A stretch of 28,998 nt of DNA from JBFHER01 sp041584055 (lineage in GTDB: Bacteria; Bacteroidota; Bacteroidia; Bacteroidales; UBA5342). The position numbers and the translations under genes are program-made. The notes below the pieces were generated by a model. It saw only the letters and a list, made by a program, of their open reading frames with translations. It searched no databases and was not told the DNA's origin. Of the stretch, positions 1 through 8,582 are shown in pieces (position 1 is the first letter of the stretch; the number at the start of each line of letters is the position of its first letter). The DNA lies in the NCBI GenBank assembly GCA_041584055.1, contig JBFHER010000013.1, forward strand, positions 1 to 28,998, given 5' to 3'.

Positions 1-2
1 AG

Positions 3-173
3 ACGAAGTCCTATTGTGTAATTGATATGTTCGGAAAAAAAATTGTACAAGGCGTTTTTCCAAAAGGAACTTCCGACGCAGCATTGGATATTTCCAACTG
101 GAGGAAGGGATTGTATATTTTACAATTGATTACTGAGAATGGAAGTACTAGCTATAAGGTTATCAAAGAATAA
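3..173 (+). CDS. 3' end of a T9SS-exported protein (sorting domain only)
   Basis: Only the last 56 codons are inside the window; the gene begins upstream. The translated fragment (…CVIDMFGKKIVQG…, …LDISNWRKGLYILQL…, ending KVIKE) is a typical T9SS type A C-terminal sorting domain: a 'D/N-x-x-G-K-x-V' strand, a 'L-D-I-S-x-W-x-K-G-L-Y-I-L' strand and a short basic tail. The catalytic or binding part is not visible, so the function is unknown. Its presence shows that the run of exported proteins starts before the window. A 7-bp hairpin follows its stop by about 23 bases. The call as a sorting domain is firm; nothing more can be said. Confidence 0.85.
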   Translation, partial: TKSYCVIDMFGKKIVQGVFPKGTSDAALDISNWRKGLYILQLITENGSTSYKVIKE

Positions 174-195
174 GCGCAAAGGAAGTCAATAAAAT

Positions 196-212
196 AGGCA
201 AATATTTTGCCT
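196..212 (+). terminator. short hairpin after the truncated gene (terminator- or attenuator-like)
   Basis: A perfect 7-bp inverted repeat, AGGCAAA / TTTGCCT, surrounds a 3-base loop in the 61-base gap between the upstream stop and the start at 235. There is no long T-run after it, so it is not a canonical intrinsic terminator. It could weakly end upstream transcription or act as an RNA-stability hairpin. Confidence 0.3.
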
Positions 213-234
213 TAATGGCATTAAAAACAGGACG

Positions 235-2925
235 ATGATAAAAAGATCAAACAGTCAATCGCAACGAAAAGTCATAGAGCTTCTGATGGTTGCAGTACTG
301 TTATTATTTACTGCAACGGTTGTAAATGCAATTGATGTAAATGTGCCTGCGGGTAACAGCGATGAAATACAAGTAGCAATTAATTCTGTTGCTGCTGCAG
401 GTGGAGGTACAGTGCAACTCGCCGCCGGAACATACGTTCTAAACTCGTCAATTAAAATGAAGAGCAATGTAACACTTCAGGGTGCAGGCACTGCCACTCG
501 TCTTGAATTGCCACTAGATGCTACTTATGCAATGATCGTGGATGATGGAACAGAACCATGCATCAACATGACCATTCGAAATATGCTTCTAGATGGAAAT
601 ATTCCTGAGAGCAAAGTAAGTCATGATCCTGATTACAATGATCCACAGGGAAATAGCCTCGGTATTTTCTTTGATGCTTACAAAGAGGCCACTTACCATC
701 AGAATGTTATTCTTGAAAACCTTGAGATTCACAACACTGTTGATGCCTGCCATTTGAAAGGTGTAAAGGGTGGGTACTGGGACAATGTGTATTTCCATCA
801 CAATGGCATCTTTTACTGGCCTGGACACAATAGTTACCTCAGACGCGTGATTGATTATACAGTTAAAAATTCAAGATTTGAAGATTCCTACAATGGGAGT
901 GGTATCAATTGCTCCTGGTCTAAAAATCTGTTATTTTCCAATTGTGAGGTCATACGGAGTGAGGGAAGAGGCATTCGCAACGCGGCTTCAGAGGGTTTTG
1001 TTGTTCACGATTGTATCATACTTGACTGTGGGTCGGAAGGGATCATTGCAAATGCAGAATCAGGTATCACAACATCGAAATGTGATTTTAAACGTAATTG
1101 TATTTCAGGTTGTGGAACAGGAATGTCGGGGGGTGCGAGCGGCGTGGCTTATGACAACAAAGTATTTAACAATGGGAAAAATATTTCATTGGGAAGTGGT
1201 ATTGTACAAAAAAACAATACAACCGCTTCAAGCCAGTCGTGTTTAGACGGGATAGGTGAATGGGATCCAATCAGTGTTACAGCTCATGTAAACAGTGAGA
1301 ATTCAAAACAAGTGATTCTGAAAGTATCTGATTACATTGCTGGAAATGATTCAATAGAAGGGTTTACTGTGAAGGCAAATGAGCGTTTGCTTGCCATCGA
1401 CAGCATAACCTTGATTGATCAGAGCTATCTGCTTATTAGTCTTGCAAATGAAGTTGCAGCTGACGATGAAGTTGCTCTGTCATATACATCCGGGAATTTA
1501 CAAACTGAATTGGGAGTACCAATAAATGATTTTTACGACCTCCGGGTATATAATTTAGGTTTGCCCATCGAAATCGAAAACGCAGGCATTGATGCAAGTG
1601 GGGTATATGCAAATTTTGAATTCAACAACGAAATAGGAACCATTCATGATCAATCAGAAAATTTCACATTTATTATAAATGGTAAGTCAGTAGAAACAGT
1701 TAATACCATCGTAGGAGATACTGCGATACAGGTTTATCCGGCACGTAAAATTTACATGGGTGATGTTGTTGAGATGAGCTATATGCCAGGGGATTATGCG
1801 CGCATTATTGCGAGTAATACGTCAGAGTTGGAAGCATTCAGCAATGTATTACTTGAAAATTCAAGTACGCTTATTTTACCAGTTCTTCCGGGTAAGGTTG
1901 AGGCTGAAAGTTATGATTCCCAAAATGGTACGCAATTGGAGGATTGCAGTGAAGGTGGTCAGAATTTGGCCTACATTCATACGGATGATTGGGCTGAGTA
2001 TAATATTCGTGTTTTAAAAGACACAACCTACAAAGCGACATTCAGAGTGGCATCAAGGTATGATGGTGGTGTAATAACAGTTTATGTAGATGGTTCTACA
2101 AAAGGAATCGTTATGGTTCCAAATACAGGCGTCTGGCAACAGTATCAATCAACGAGCGTTGATATGAAGCTTACAAGTGGAGAACATACCATTAAACTCA
2201 TTTTTACAGAAAGTTTTAACTTTAACTGGATGCAGTTTGAGGAGACTGTACCAGGCAATGAAGGTGTGTTTTTTGATAGAATAGAGGCAGAAGATTACAA
2301 TGACAATTCAGGCACATCCATTGAAACATGTTCGGACACAGATGGTGGAGAGAACGTGGGATCCATACGCAACGGGAACTGGTTAAAATTTAGTGATCTT
2401 GACTTAAGCAAGGTCGGTGGTATTGAGATGCGTTTGGCGCACAAAACAACAGGAAGCACAGTGGAAATCCGATTGGATTCCGCCACTGGTACTCTTATTG
2501 GAACTGTTCCGATTCCAAATACGGGAGGCTATCAAACCTGGCAAACGGTAAGTGGTAATTTAACAGCTGAGGATGGGACACATGATGTTTATCTGGTATT
2601 TAAAAATTCTGGAAGCTGGGCAGGAAACATCAATTGGTTTCAGTTTGTTCCGCTGAACAGCAGTGTGGCGATGCCCGATATTGAAGCCAATAAGAAGAAT
2701 CAAACCTTGCTGCTTTTTCCAAATCCAACAGTTGATCATTTGAATTTTGAAAATAATACCAACGCACAAGTAGAAATATTTAGTAATTCTGGCCGTAAAG
2801 TATCTGTCACTAATATTCCCGGTGATTCCCATTCCATTTCAACAAGTGGTTTGTTACCAGGCATCTATTTCATTCGGTTAAGCGATGGGATATGTGTAAA
2901 AAGCAATCATTTTATAAAATATTAA
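235..2925 (+). CDS. secreted parallel beta-helix protein with two CBM6 modules and T9SS tail
   Basis: This 896-residue protein has a long N-region signal peptide (cleavage near residue 32, …VVNA). Residues ~33-335 form a right-handed parallel beta-helix of the pectate-lyase superfamily type: the opening 'AGGGTVQLAAGTYVL' and 'NVTLQGAG' is the hallmark of these proteins, and Asn/Cys-rich rungs follow. Residues ~344-430 and ~443-545 look like two SwmB-like beta-sandwich repeats. Two CBM6 modules follow (~553-668, starting VEAESYD, and ~680-806, starting IEAEDYN; both keep the terminal NW-Q-F strand), then a T9SS type A sorting domain (~824-896, LFPNPTVDHL). Known beta-helix relatives are polysaccharide lyases or hydrolases, but I cannot assign catalytic residues. 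It begins a tightly spaced run; the next start is 17 bases downstream. Probable role: surface polysaccharide binding and cleavage (inference). Confidence 0.9.
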   Translation: MIKRSNSQSQRKVIELLMVAVLLLFTATVVNAIDVNVPAGNSDEIQVAINSVAAAGGGTVQLAAGTYVLNSSIKMKSNVTLQGAGTATRLELPLDATYAMIVDDGTEPCINMTIRNMLLDGNIPESKVSHDPDYNDPQGNSLGIFFDAYKEATYHQNVILENLEIHNTVDACHLKGVKGGYWDNVYFHHNGIFYWPGHNSYLRRVIDYTVKNSRFEDSYNGSGINCSWSKNLLFSNCEVIRSEGRGIRNAASEGFVVHDCIILDCGSEGIIANAESGITTSKCDFKRNCISGCGTGMSGGASGVAYDNKVFNNGKNISLGSGIVQKNNTTASSQSCLDGIGEWDPISVTAHVNSENSKQVILKVSDYIAGNDSIEGFTVKANERLLAIDSITLIDQSYLLISLANEVAADDEVALSYTSGNLQTELGVPINDFYDLRVYNLGLPIEIENAGIDASGVYANFEFNNEIGTIHDQSENFTFIINGKSVETVNTIVGDTAIQVYPARKIYMGDVVEMSYMPGDYARIIASNTSELEAFSNVLLENSSTLILPVLPGKVEAESYDSQNGTQLEDCSEGGQNLAYIHTDDWAEYNIRVLKDTTYKATFRVASRYDGGVITVYVDGSTKGIVMVPNTGVWQQYQSTSVDMKLTSGEHTIKLIFTESFNFNWMQFEETVPGNEGVFFDRIEAEDYNDNSGTSIETCSDTDGGENVGSIRNGNWLKFSDLDLSKVGGIEMRLAHKTTGSTVEIRLDSATGTLIGTVPIPNTGGYQTWQTVSGNLTAEDGTHDVYLVFKNSGSWAGNINWFQFVPLNSSVAMPDIEANKKNQTLLLFPNPTVDHLNFENNTNAQVEIFSNSGRKVSVTNIPGDSHSISTSGLLPGIYFIRLSDGICVKSNHFIKY

Positions 2926-2942
2926 AACTTAGCATATAAAAA

Positions 2943-5468
2943 ATGAAGAATTTAATGCGACAAACGAAGTTATTTTTGGTTTCAATCTGCATGATCCCTT
3001 TGCTTATAAGTGCTTGCGCGGGGCCAGAGAAACAGGACAATGGTTTAAAACTTTGGTACAATGCACCAGCAACTAACTGGAATGAAGCCCTGCCCCTTGG
3101 CAATGGACGCTTAGGGGCCATGGTCTATGGTGTCCCTGAGAAGGAGAACATTCAATTGAATGAAGAAACACTATGGGCAGGAGGACCTCATCGAAACGAT
3201 AATCCTGATGCTAAAGCTATCCTCGATGAAATTCGTCAGCTTTTGTTTGATGGTAAGTACAAAGAAGCGCACAACCTGGCCAATGCGAAAATAATCTCAA
3301 CAACGTCCCACGGGATGAACTATGAAACAGTTGGTAATTTGAGACTTGATTTTGATGGCCATGAAAAATATTCTGATTATTACCGTGAGTTGGACATTGA
3401 AGCTGCGGTTGCTAAAACGTCATACATTGTCGATGGCGTGGAATATACACGGGAAATATTTACTTCCTTTCCCGATCAGGTACTGGTTATAAAACTAACG
3501 GCAAGTGAGAAGGGTAAGATTAGCTTCTCAGCAGAAATGGACAGACCTGCACCTGCAGTGGTAAACATTGAAACTGAAGGCAATGCAATTTTAAAAATGA
3601 CAGGGACCAGTGCTGACCTTAAAAGTAAAAGAACACCTGAAAATACACCTCCCATAAAAGGGCGTGTAAACTTTGAATCACGTCTAAAGATTGTACCGGA
3701 AGGAGGATCTTTGTCTTCAACCGACAATTCTATAAGCCTGAGCGGTGCGAACAGTGCTGTTTTATATGTATCAATTGCAACCAACTTTGTAAATTATCAG
3801 GATGTGAGTGCGGATGAGCATCAGCGTGCTGTTAATTTTCTAAGCAATGCTGAAACAAAAAAATACGAACAGTTAAAGGCTGATCATTCTGCTTTTTATC
3901 AAAACTATTTTAAGCGGGTATCACTTAATTTGGGTATCACAGATTCAATCAAAAATCCAACCGATGTTCGCATCAGGGAGTTTAGCAAAGGCAATGACCC
4001 TGCCCTGGCTGCTCTGTATTTTCAGTTCGGACGGTACCTATTGATCTGTTCTTCTCAACCGGGAGGACAAGCCGGCAATTTGCAGGGAATCTGGTGTAAC
4101 GACCTGAATCCACCCTGGAAAAGTGCTTACACAGTAAATATCAACACAGAAATGAATTATTGGCCTGCAGAGCCAACCAACCTGAGTGAAACCCATGAGC
4201 CATTGATCGAATTGGTTAAAGAATTGTCTGTCGCAGGTCAGAAAACGGCCAAAGATATGTATGGTGCCGACGGATGGGTTTGTCATCATAACACCGATTT
4301 GTGGCGTATTTGTGGTCCTGTGGATGGGGCTACCTGGGGTATGTGGCCAAGCGGTGGGTTATGGTTAAGTCAGCATTTGTGGGAAAGATATTTGTACAAC
4401 GGCGACAAAGCATACCTGCGTTCTGTATATCCTGCCATGAAAGGTTCGGCAGAGTTCGTCCTGAGTTTCTTAACGCCAGAACCGGAACATGGATGGTTGA
4501 TATTTGCACCTTCAACTTCACCGGAGAATCGACCTGCACACATGCCAAACATGGTGAACATTGCTTATGCAACCACCATGGATAATCAATTGATTTTCGA
4601 CATGCTGTCCAAAACTGCTGAGGCAGCTAAAATCCTGGGAGCGGATGCTGATCTGGTGCAGCAAATCGAAGCAACCATTCCAAAATTAGCGCCAAATCAA
4701 ATTGGACAACACGCTCAAATTCAGGAATGGATACATGATTGGGACAGCCCCGAAGACAAGCACCGTCATATTTCACAGCTCTATGCAATGCATCCTTCCA
4801 ATCAATTCTCGCCTTATCGTACACCAGAACTGGCGGAGGCTACAAGGAATGTGTTAATTTATCGCGGTGATCCATCCACCGGGTGGTCCATGAACTGGAA
4901 AATCAACCAATGGGCACGATTGCTGGATGGCAACCATGCCTATAAAATGATGACAGATCAGATTAAGCTGGTCGGTGTACCAGGGTCAAATGGCGGTGGT
5001 ACCTATGTAAACATGCTGGATGCGCATCCACCATTTCAAATTGATGGTAACTTTGGATTTACATCCGGGTTAACCGAAATGCTCATGCAAAGTCACGATG
5101 AAGCCATTCATTTGATTCCTGCTTTACCGGATGTGTGGCCCACCGGAAGTGTAAGTGGTTTACGTGCCAGAGGTGGATTTGAAATTGTATCACTGGAATG
5201 GAAAGACGACGCCCTCGTAAAAGCTGTGATCAAGTCTGAGCTGGGAGGAAATTGTAGAATTCGTGCCTATACTGAATTAACATCTGAGGGAGGCGAAGCC
5301 CTTGCGAAAGCAAGTGGTGTTAATAAGAATCCTTTCTATCAGGTTCCTGACATCAAAAAACCGCTTATTTCTGAAAAAGCTGAATTGAAGGGTTTTGAAC
5401 TGAGAGACACTTATGTGTATGACATTGAAACAGAGGCAGGACAAACAATTTCTGTTGTTAAAAAATAA
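2943..5468 (+). CDS. GH95 lipoprotein, alpha-L-galactosidase or alpha-L-fucosidase
   Basis: This 841-residue protein is a clear GH95 member, the inverting family that releases alpha-linked L-fucose or L-galactose. A lipobox (LLISAC, Cys25) marks it as a lipoprotein. The N-terminal beta-sandwich starts with 'LWYNAPATNWNEALPLGNGRLGAMV' split across residues ~37-61, including LNEETLWAGGPH. The (alpha/alpha)6 barrel holds the family signatures VNINTEMNYWPAE (Asn399, Asn401), APSTSPEN (Glu528, probable acid) and FQIDGNFG (Asp701). Length is normal for the family. The residue two before Asn399 is Thr397; fucosidases such as Bifidobacterium AfcA have His there, while a characterised Bacteroides ovatus GH95 alpha-L-galactosidase has Thr (from memory). 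I therefore lean to L-galactosidase. It has no T9SS tail, unlike most neighbours, so it probably acts in the periplasm or as an outer-membrane lipoprotein on oligosaccharides. It lies 17 bases after the beta-helix gene and is probably cotranscribed. Confidence 0.95.
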   Translation: MKNLMRQTKLFLVSICMIPLLISACAGPEKQDNGLKLWYNAPATNWNEALPLGNGRLGAMVYGVPEKENIQLNEETLWAGGPHRNDNPDAKAILDEIRQLLFDGKYKEAHNLANAKIISTTSHGMNYETVGNLRLDFDGHEKYSDYYRELDIEAAVAKTSYIVDGVEYTREIFTSFPDQVLVIKLTASEKGKISFSAEMDRPAPAVVNIETEGNAILKMTGTSADLKSKRTPENTPPIKGRVNFESRLKIVPEGGSLSSTDNSISLSGANSAVLYVSIATNFVNYQDVSADEHQRAVNFLSNAETKKYEQLKADHSAFYQNYFKRVSLNLGITDSIKNPTDVRIREFSKGNDPALAALYFQFGRYLLICSSQPGGQAGNLQGIWCNDLNPPWKSAYTVNINTEMNYWPAEPTNLSETHEPLIELVKELSVAGQKTAKDMYGADGWVCHHNTDLWRICGPVDGATWGMWPSGGLWLSQHLWERYLYNGDKAYLRSVYPAMKGSAEFVLSFLTPEPEHGWLIFAPSTSPENRPAHMPNMVNIAYATTMDNQLIFDMLSKTAEAAKILGADADLVQQIEATIPKLAPNQIGQHAQIQEWIHDWDSPEDKHRHISQLYAMHPSNQFSPYRTPELAEATRNVLIYRGDPSTGWSMNWKINQWARLLDGNHAYKMMTDQIKLVGVPGSNGGGTYVNMLDAHPPFQIDGNFGFTSGLTEMLMQSHDEAIHLIPALPDVWPTGSVSGLRARGGFEIVSLEWKDDALVKAVIKSELGGNCRIRAYTELTSEGGEALAKASGVNKNPFYQVPDIKKPLISEKAELKGFELRDTYVYDIETEAGQTISVVKK

Positions 5469-5504
5469 CTTCAATCAGATCAGGATTCCATAAAAGCAAC
5501 TATT

Positions 5505-8474
5505 ATGATTAAAACTTTGGCTATAAGGATTAAGGGATTTGGAAAAAGATATTTATTCTTCATTCTTTTATTTGTGAGCATGCAAGGGCTTCTTGCCCAG
5601 TTTGTCCATCCGGGTATTTCGCACAAACAATCGGACCTGGATCGGATGCATTACCTGGTGAGTGCAAAGGTTGAGCCGTATTATGAATCCTATCTGAAGC
5701 TGAAAAGCGACGGGAAAGCCTCCTATGATTATAATGTTCAGGGAGACCCCAGTTTTACGGTAATTACAGAAAAAAGTACAAACTCCAATGCCTTTAAATC
5801 GGATGTGGAAGCGGCTTATCTGAATGCATTGATGTGGGCTGTAACAAAAGATACACGGCATGCAGATAAATGTGTTGAAATTTTTAATGCATGGAGCAAC
5901 CTGACTTGTTTTACCGGAGGAGGAACAGAGTCGCTCAATACCGGTCGTGTTATTTTCTGTTTCCTGGATGCAGCTGAAATCATTAAAAGTACCTATGATG
6001 GATGGGCACCTGAAGATATACAGAAGTTTAAGGATATGTTGGTTTACCCGGGCTACTCAAACATTGCAAAACCGGCATCGGTAACCAACGACAATGGTAC
6101 CTTTTACTGGCGCCTGTATCAGGGAGATGCCGGGCGTCATGGAAATCAGGATTTATTTGGCTGGCGAGGCGTTTTATCCATGGGCATTTTTCTGGATAAC
6201 GAAATTATGTACGATAGAGCTTTACGTTATTTGAAAGGGTTACCGCACAGAGAAGATGATATCCCATATGTTTCAGGTCCGCCAATTACCTCTTCGTCTC
6301 CAATATCCACCAGCGAATACGCTGATGTTTACCAGTTAAACGGACGGGAAAGTACCATTGCTGATTACGGTTACAACGGCACCATAGGGAATCTAATTTG
6401 GGAAAACGGTCAATCGCAGGAAAGTTCACGTGATCAGGCCCACACAATACTGGGTGTTGGGCAATTGGCATCGGTGGCCGAAATGGCATGGAATCAGGGA
6501 GATGATATCTACTCTTTTCTGGACAATCGTATTTTAAAGGGATACGAGTTTAACTTAAAGTATAATGTATCCTATAAATACCCTTATCCCGATCAGCCTG
6601 AACCCTGGGAGCCAACCGTTGAAAGTGGTGAGTTTATTCAGCGCCGAGATCGCAGCGGACGTTGGTTTTCAAAAAAAATGAATCCTTTTACCGAAGGTCA
6701 GTTTGTGGATTATACCCGTGGCAATTTTTTGGCTTCTTCGCGTCCGGTTTACGAAATCGCCTATGCCCACTACAAAGTGAGGCAGGGAGTGGATTCTGCA
6801 GATATGGTTTGGTTAAGTCGGGGCAGAGAAGTGTCTCTCCGTGAGTCGGGGCAGGAACAAAACGGATTTGGACTGGATCATTTGGGATATGGCGGACTCA
6901 CTTGCTACAGACCGGATGGTTGTGCCGGTGATCCGGTGACCGGATTTCATGGTGGCGTGCCAGTGTTTTCACTGAATGTTTTGCCAGGAACGGTGGAGGC
7001 TGAAAATTTTGATCACTACAACGGTGGTGGTGAATCGCGCGTTTACCACGACATGGATGGTGTTAATTCAGGCAGCTTTTACCGAAGTGATGTGGGCATG
7101 GATATAGATACCTGTTCGGAAGGAGGCTATGCGCTTACTGAACTGCAAAATGGTGAGTGGGTTACCTATTCCTGTTTTGTGCCGGATGCCGGAACTTATC
7201 AACTGGATGTGCGTTATGCTGCAGTAAATGACGATGGAAAAATAAGTTTGGCACTCAACGACAAAATTGTAAATCAAGATGTTGTATTGATGTCTACTGG
7301 TGGCAGTTCAAATTGGTCTACTCAAACCATCAGCAGTAATTTAATTTTATCTGCAGGACTACATCCCATCCGATTCTACATTGGAGGAGCTGATGATGCC
7401 ATTCGGATAAATAATTTTTCTGTCTCACTCGTACAGTTAAATACATCCCCCGATGTTTCCTTAAGTGCGCCAGCAGCGAATACCGAATTTATGGAAGCAG
7501 ACAGTGTGAGTATTTTTGCTGAAGCATCTGATTTGGAGGGAACGGTCACCAAGGTTGATTTTTATGTGGGTTCAATACTTTTAGGGACAGATACTGAAGC
7601 ACCGTTTTCTTTTTCATGGAAATACCTTCCCGTCGGCAATCATGTATTATCCGCCATTGCTACAGATAATAACAATGCTGTTACCACATCTGAGCCAGTC
7701 AGTATCAAGGTCATTTCAAATGGGAACAGTCAATCTTTAATGAGCCTCGCACCATTGGCCGATAGCTATGTCAACAGTGGCGAGCCAATGACCAATTATG
7801 GTGATGATGTATACATGGTCACCAAGGCGAGTGATGAGGGGAGCGGACGTTATTTCTTTTTGAAATTCGATTTGAGTCAGGTCCAGGGAACTATTACATA
7901 TGCGGTATTGAAAGTCTATAAACGATCCGGAGCATCGGGTACAAGATCTGTTTTTCAGGTGGCAGATGATTCATGGACTGAGACGGGAATAAACTTCGGG
8001 AACCAGCCTGAAATTGGTGCGAAAATAAGCGATGCGTCAATCAGTACTTTGGGAACATGGGATGTAACCGATTTTGTGGCCGCACAAAAAGGGATTGATG
8101 GTATTGTAACACTTTGTGTTAGAGATGCGGATTTTGTTGGTAATGGCATCGATTTTCACTCAAAGGAAGGGGCCACAGCGCCATCACTAGGACTTCTTGT
8201 AACTGAATTGCCTGTTGGTATCGAAAATACTATGGATGATGAAGTTTCCATATTCCCAAATCCCGTGACGGACATCGTAAGCATCAGGACTGGACACAGG
8301 ATCTATACTAAATTAAGTGTTTTCAACTATTTAGGAGAGAAGATTTCTGAAAGGTATATTGACGCTTCGGAGCATGAAATTAACCTGAATCTTAAGTCTT
8401 TGTCGTCAGGTGTTTACCTGTTGAGACTTGAAGGTGAGCGTGCCATGAAAACGGTAAAGATCGTTAAGGAATAA
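5505..8474 (+). CDS. alginate-lyase-fold polysaccharide lyase, CBM6-Ig-CBM96-T9SS
   Basis: This 989-residue secreted protein has a signal peptide ending …QGLLA (residue 31). Residues ~32-490 match the alginate-lyase (alpha/alpha-toroid, PF05426-type) superfamily: FVHPGISHKQSDLDRM at the mature N-terminus, GRHGNQ, the block ENGQSQESSRDQAH (300-313) and EPTVESGEF. Such enzymes cleave uronic-acid polymers by beta-elimination (alginate, glucuronan and similar); the substrate here is not determinable and catalytic residues are not assigned with certainty. Residues ~496-644 are a CBM6 (VEAENFD), ~648-741 a bacterial Ig-like domain (VDFYVGSILLGTD), ~744-905 a CBM96/DNRLRE-type module (ADSYVNSG…NYGDD, SWTETGINFGNQP, WDVTDFV), and ~910-989 a T9SS sorting domain (IFPNPVTDIVS). 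It is a paralogue of the protein at 11648, with a different tail. Start ATG 5505 fits the signal peptide; the gap after GH95 is 36 bases. Confidence 0.9.
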   Translation: MIKTLAIRIKGFGKRYLFFILLFVSMQGLLAQFVHPGISHKQSDLDRMHYLVSAKVEPYYESYLKLKSDGKASYDYNVQGDPSFTVITEKSTNSNAFKSDVEAAYLNALMWAVTKDTRHADKCVEIFNAWSNLTCFTGGGTESLNTGRVIFCFLDAAEIIKSTYDGWAPEDIQKFKDMLVYPGYSNIAKPASVTNDNGTFYWRLYQGDAGRHGNQDLFGWRGVLSMGIFLDNEIMYDRALRYLKGLPHREDDIPYVSGPPITSSSPISTSEYADVYQLNGRESTIADYGYNGTIGNLIWENGQSQESSRDQAHTILGVGQLASVAEMAWNQGDDIYSFLDNRILKGYEFNLKYNVSYKYPYPDQPEPWEPTVESGEFIQRRDRSGRWFSKKMNPFTEGQFVDYTRGNFLASSRPVYEIAYAHYKVRQGVDSADMVWLSRGREVSLRESGQEQNGFGLDHLGYGGLTCYRPDGCAGDPVTGFHGGVPVFSLNVLPGTVEAENFDHYNGGGESRVYHDMDGVNSGSFYRSDVGMDIDTCSEGGYALTELQNGEWVTYSCFVPDAGTYQLDVRYAAVNDDGKISLALNDKIVNQDVVLMSTGGSSNWSTQTISSNLILSAGLHPIRFYIGGADDAIRINNFSVSLVQLNTSPDVSLSAPAANTEFMEADSVSIFAEASDLEGTVTKVDFYVGSILLGTDTEAPFSFSWKYLPVGNHVLSAIATDNNNAVTTSEPVSIKVISNGNSQSLMSLAPLADSYVNSGEPMTNYGDDVYMVTKASDEGSGRYFFLKFDLSQVQGTITYAVLKVYKRSGASGTRSVFQVADDSWTETGINFGNQPEIGAKISDASISTLGTWDVTDFVAAQKGIDGIVTLCVRDADFVGNGIDFHSKEGATAPSLGLLVTELPVGIENTMDDEVSIFPNPVTDIVSIRTGHRIYTKLSVFNYLGEKISERYIDASEHEINLNLKSLSSGVYLLRLEGERAMKTVKIVKE

Positions 8475-8582
8475 GATGCAATTCTTCCTTTTGCAATAAA
8501 ACGGTCATCATTGCATAAAATGACAAGGAACGAATGCTTGATCCTTGTGCTGAATAAAGAAACTAAAAAAGGTATTTTACGA

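Noticed and set aside
8511..8582. Upstream TTG start for the beta-helix protein at 8583
   Set aside because: It would put 24 mixed residues ahead of a clean signal peptide; the ATG at 8583 is a better start.
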